A stretch of 64,000 bases of DNA from a virus, in IMG/VR virus record IMGVR_UViG_3300025646_000028, positions 1 to 64,000 of that record. One strand, 5' to 3'. The notes under the pieces are model-generated. The model saw only the letters and a program-made list of their open reading frames with translations, made no database searches and had not been told where the DNA came from. Numbering within the stretch: the stretch's first letter is position 1; each line of letters begins with the position of its first letter. Shown piece after piece: positions 30,501 through 36,500 of this stretch. The position numbers and the translations under genes are program-made.

Positions 30501-33500
30501 ACCTTCTTTTATTTGTTTTTCTACTTCAGCTTTTGATGGGAAGTCATAGAAAAACATAAGACTTAATTTATCACCACGGAAAATTAAATGTTCCATATTA
30601 AAACCGTAACGGTCTTTTTTATTTGTAATTTGCTGCGAAAGTCTTAAACGCTTTTCTACGTTTGCTAACAAAGCTGCTTCTGGTTTTGAAATAGTTTTGT
30701 TTCTTTTTTTAATTAATAATTCATCACGTGTAGTTTGTAATAAGTTTAAGTAATCAACAGCGTTAAATCCATCTAGTTGATCAGCTACTCGCTTGTTCAT
30801 GTATTGATTAATTGAAATTAAATAAGACTTAAGTACGTATCCATAAACAATATGTTTTACAATATCATCCGGACTCTTAAAGTCTTTACGTGTAGGATCA
30901 CTATTATAAATTTTTTCTGCAAGACTGTATATACCTGAACCGTTTTTAGGCTTTAAGTCTAAATCAAAGTTTTTAAGAGGTATAATTTTTTCTAACTGTG
31001 CATACAGTTCATCTAATGTAATACGATCTTTATACCAATCTTTCCATGCGTTTTTTAAACTACTTAAATGAGAATAGTTAATTGTGTCTTTATTATGTTT
31101 AGCAATAAGTTTATAGTGACGTTTACGAGCTTCTTGTATAATGTCGTAAAAGTTTTTTAAATGATATTGTTGCGCATTTAAAAGACTTATACCTTCATCT
31201 GCGCTACCGTATCTGTTGTATGCAGAGGCTTTAAATAACTCAAGCATACTTTTCTTTCTTTTCTTATAAGGGTCTCTAAAGACTTTTTCAAGATCGGTTA
31301 CTATAGGACTTGTTAATTCTTTATTAATTTCTAAGAAAGATAAAACATTTTGTGAAGCGGTATCTTCGCTGAACTGTGTTTTAATGTGCTGTTGAATTAT
31401 AGGTATAATTTTTTTGTATGCGATTTTGTTTGTTTTTTCAATGTGTTTTACAATTCCATAAATAGAGTTCTTTAATCTAAGTATTTCTGAAGTTGTTTCA
31501 GGTTTTAAAACATTGTAGTAATTTATTTTATCTACTAAAGGATCATCACCATAAGTTTTTTGCATGTATGTTAATGCTTTTATAATCTTATCAAACAGTC
31601 CTCGTTGTACTAAGTTAGCTACTAAAACCGGGTCGTTTAAATCTTTTTTAAGCTTACTTAAATCGTAACCTTTCTTAATAAATTTTCCTTTAAAGAAGTT
31701 AACACCTATAGTTTCTAAATCGTAATCACCTTTGATGCGATCATAGAAATCAAAAAACATATTATTAAGTTTAGCTTCTTCTTGTATACGTCTAAACGTT
31801 TCGGTGTTAAATAAATTAGTACCTTCACCGTAGCTCTTTAAGATCGGCACAAAACCTTGTAAGTTCTTTTTTGTATAACGTTGTTGATAAAACAAACTTA
31901 ATTTATTTAATAACTCACTAGCTGTAACTTTGTTTGTAGTATCTAAACGTTCTTTGTAAATAAGGTTTAAATCTTTTAACCACAAATCTACAATAACTTT
32001 TTTACCTTGCACGTTTAATACTTCAGGTACAGGTTTAATTGTTTCATCTCTAACAGTGTAACGATCAACCATATCAAAGTCGTCTTTATTATTTTTTTGG
32101 ATATCTTCTATTTCATTATATTTAGTTTCAGATAAAATAAACACTTCACTAATGTTGTATTCTTCTCCGTTCATAACACGTTTATAAAGAGCTGCTAAAC
32201 TTTCGTTGCCACCAAAACTCCATTGTTCGTCAGGTACAACAAAAACAGCTGTACCATCTTCTGTTACAATTCGAAGATCAGCATTTTTTGTTTGCTCATT
32301 AGCTGTTAAGTTATCTTTAGCTTTATTAAATTCTTTTTTGTCATTTTTACCAAACACATGTCTTACAAAATAAAGATTTAGTTTAGGAATACCAGGCACA
32401 TCTGTTCTATCTTTAAACACTTCTCGTCTACGATAAAGACGATCTGCACCTGTAGGATCAATGCCAAGTACGTAATCTTTTAAATCTGTATCAACGGTAT
32501 TGTTAAAGTAGTCTTGTGCTAAATCATCGTCTGCTTGCATGCGAGTATAAATTGTGTCAAAGTCTGCAAATGCATCTAACTCAATGCGTTTATTAATTTC
32601 TGTGTAATGTTTTAAAACAGCTTGAAGATTACCAATCTTTGTTGTTACTCTATTTACGTAACGTTTATATCTTGGTGTATCTTTATCTTCAATATTTTGT
32701 TTTTTAAATGTAGCTAGATCTTCTTTAGCATCAGCTATTCTTTCTTCTATGCGAGTAAGATTACTGTCTTGCGCTAAACCTTTTACAGTTTTACGATCTT
32801 TGAAAAAGATGTCGCGTATAATTTGTTTAATATTACTGGGGCTAACAATGACACTTTGTTCATTACCTTCAGGACTTTTAATCGTGTAGCCTTCAAAGTC
32901 TTTTGGATTAATTTGACTTAATTTTAAAAGCGTTAAAAGTAATAAAGTATTATTATTACGCAACACACCTTTGTTATCTAATAAATCTACGGTAAATAAA
33001 TCTTTAACAGTGCCGTCTTTGTTAGTTGCTTTAAAAGTGTATGTTTTGGGTAAACGTGTATTACCTTTGTTTTCTTCTGCTGTATAACGTTGAGCCGCTC
33101 TAAAAATATAATCCGCAAACGTTCTAAATCTATTATCGTAAATAGCTCTGAAATCTATTTTATTTGTATCTAAGTCTGTTTCAAATATTTCATTGACTAA
33201 TAATAAACGTTGTCGTAACTCTATAACACCTGGATCTGAAAACAAGTTGTACAACTCTTCAGTAGCTCCTGGTTGCTTCATGAATATTTCTTTGTCAATA
33301 CTAAAAGAGTTGTATGTTAGTAATGTACCAAACTCTTGTATTAACATATCGTAGCTTGCAACAGCTGCGGCTTCTAAACTAGTTACTTTTGTAGCAGGAT
33401 CTAATGCTGCCATACGATTACCTATTGTAGTAACTAGATTTAAAACATCTCTTCTTGTAACACCATGAATAAAAATTAAATCAAACATAGTATATTCAAT

Positions 33501-36500
33501 AGCTTTATTCATTTTTTCTGTTTGGTATTTAAAAATTATTTCTCCGTCTCTTTGTTCGATACGGTTAAAATTATCAAAGCTTCTTAACGTAGTTTTATTT
33601 GCATAGTCTTCTTGATAATATTTAGACACCGCGTTTAAAAGCTTAAACATAATATGTCCATACTGATTAGAACGCGCACCTTCTTTAGCTGACGCAAGGT
33701 CTTTAAATATTTCTCTTATTTCTTGTGACTCTGCAATAGCTTTTTTACGTATAGAAGGATTTAAACTAGCGTTATAATCAGATATGCTTTTCTTTAAACT
33801 ACTTTCAAATCTTCGAAGATCAACAGTTAATTCGTTTAAAGTGTCTAAAAATAACGATCCGTATTTATTTTTATTTAAAATAGCATGTACTACTTTATTT
33901 GTTTCTCTTACAATATCGTTTAGTTCTGTAAACTTATTTTGATCTTCACTTATTTTAAGTAAATATTTTCTAGCATCAATATTAGTTGCATCTGCTCCTA
34001 AACGTTTCTTAGCAACATTTATTAATGCACTTTTAAACATTGCAGTATAACTACGTTGATCACCGATTCGTTTAGTCAAATTAACGCGTACATCAACTTT
34101 ACCATTTTTTAAATAAAGCTTACTAATTTCTTTAGCAATAGTTTGACGGCTGTCTTTGCTTTTAATTTTTAAATCAGCAATTGTAAGCAGCTCCGGATAT
34201 TTCTTTATTAACAACGCAATTTTAAAACTAAACACATTAACTTGTTCTTCGTACTCAGAAGTACTACGTGCATTATTCTTTAAAAGCTGTAAAATGTTAA
34301 CGTCTTTACTATTTTTAACATCATAAAAAAGTGACATGTTTAAACTGTATTGGATAAAAGGTGGTAGTAAAACAAAAGGTTGTTTTAATTTTAAAACTTT
34401 ACCACGTCCTTGTGCTTGATCTCCAGATAAACGTACAACACGATTTGGATCTAACAAGAATTGTACAATATTAACTAAAGCAAGTTCACGTCTTTGGTTT
34501 ACACTGCTAGGTAATTTTGAAATATCATAATCTAAAGCAGTACGAATAGTAATAGGTCCGTACTTTGCGTCTTTAATTCTAGTAATAACATTTTCACTAC
34601 GTTGATCTTCGGTTAATTTTTTATTAAACTCACTGTCGCTAGCAGATTCATCATATAAAGAAACAATGCGTTCTTTTTCTAAACGATGTTGTTCTCTTTC
34701 TGCTTCAGCTTTATTAAAACGTTCTTCTGTTTGAACACGAACACCTTCATCTTCAGGTGTAAGATCATCTTCCGCGTTCATTTTAAAACGTACAATAGAT
34801 GCGTCGCGTAAACCTTTAATGTCAGGTTCAGCAATATTAATTAATTCATCAACAAATTCTGACTCCATTAAGTCATTAACAATACTTGTAGCAATTGCTT
34901 TATTTTTTAAAGCCTGTTGTATATCGTATTTAGAAATATCGTCAGGTAATATTTCACTTATACTAGAGCGTTTAAATAAAGTAAGTTTGTTTTTATCGTG
35001 GTCAACGTAATCATATAAATATGTTTTAACATATCTATAGATAGGAGTATTTTTTAAATTAATTTCAAATCTATTTCTAATATCATCAAGTAATTCTTTT
35101 TGATAGTTAGTTAAGTCGTTTGTTGTTTTTGCAAAATCATCATCAAGTTCTTTTAATAACTCCGCTGCTTTTTTAAATGCCAAAACAATAGGATTAGTAC
35201 TGCTGTTTAAATCTGTTTTGTTTTTATACAACTTCATTTGTTCTTGCATAACATAACGATAAAGCATGCTTGTTGTTAAATTATCTGCAAGAATTGTTGT
35301 AGTGCTTGTAGTTTTTATTTGACTTACAGCTTCAATAGATGCGTATATCTTTCTAAGCGTATACGATTCAAGTAGTTTATCTTTATCTGCTTGATCTAAA
35401 TTAGATTCATTAATGTAGGCAACTAATGTTTTAACACGGTTAGCTTTAGATAATGCGGTCCATTGTTTTAAGTCAATATCAAAAAACTTGTGGTTAAAGT
35501 TTAATAAGTCTTCAAACACGTCTTTACCTAAATACTGATTTAAAAGTTTATTAACTTGTGTTTGAAAATTATCTTTTAATACAATACCAACATCGTTTAT
35601 TTCTTTAGCATTTTTATAGATATCAATAAAAAATTCTTTTGTAATGTTTTCATTAACATCAACGGTAACTTTTTTACCGTTTGCATCTGTATAATCAATT
35701 TGAAATTTAATTCCATTTAAAAAATTAACGCGTTGAATTTCATTCATTACTTCTAAAGCACGATCTAATTTATCGTTAACAAACCCAGCTATAAGTTTAG
35801 TAGGGTCTTTTTCTCCAGCACGAATACGTTTTTGCAGTGCTCGATAATCTTCTCGATTAATTTGAATCTTACCTTTAATACGTTTGTTACCTGAAGTATA
35901 ACCTTCTAATTCTTTTCTTGCAGTTTCAAGTTTATCAAGCTTTGCAATAACAGCATCAATATCTTTTTTAATAGTTTGATAACCAGCATCGTTGTTTAAA
36001 TATTCAATATCAAATTTACTTTCTAGTTCTTTTTGTTTTGTTTGAAGATCAGTAAGTTTTTTGTTTTCATCTTCAATGTCAGATTTAGTTTTAGTTAATT
36101 TGCCATCTAATTTTTTAAATTCTAGTTCTAAAGATTCGCTAGCCTTTTGTGGAATCAAATCATTGATATACGCTCTAAATGCATACAGCATACTTAATGT
36201 ATTGATTGCATAATCATCTGCACGTATGGTAGCTAGGTTTAAAATGTTTAATGCGCTTTCGTAATATGTAATATATTTTTCGTACACAAGATCATTTTTA
36301 ATCATCATTTCATAATCTAAAAATGCTGCGCTTAAAGCGTTACGACGCAATGTTTGATCTTTCGAAAGATTTGTTTCGCCACGTAATTTGTTTAATTCGT
36401 CAAGGTACTGATCTTTGTTAGCCTCCGTAATTGTTATAGCGGCTTGATTACCAATTTTTACATCAACTGCTCTCATTGTAAAACTACGTCTATGATTACG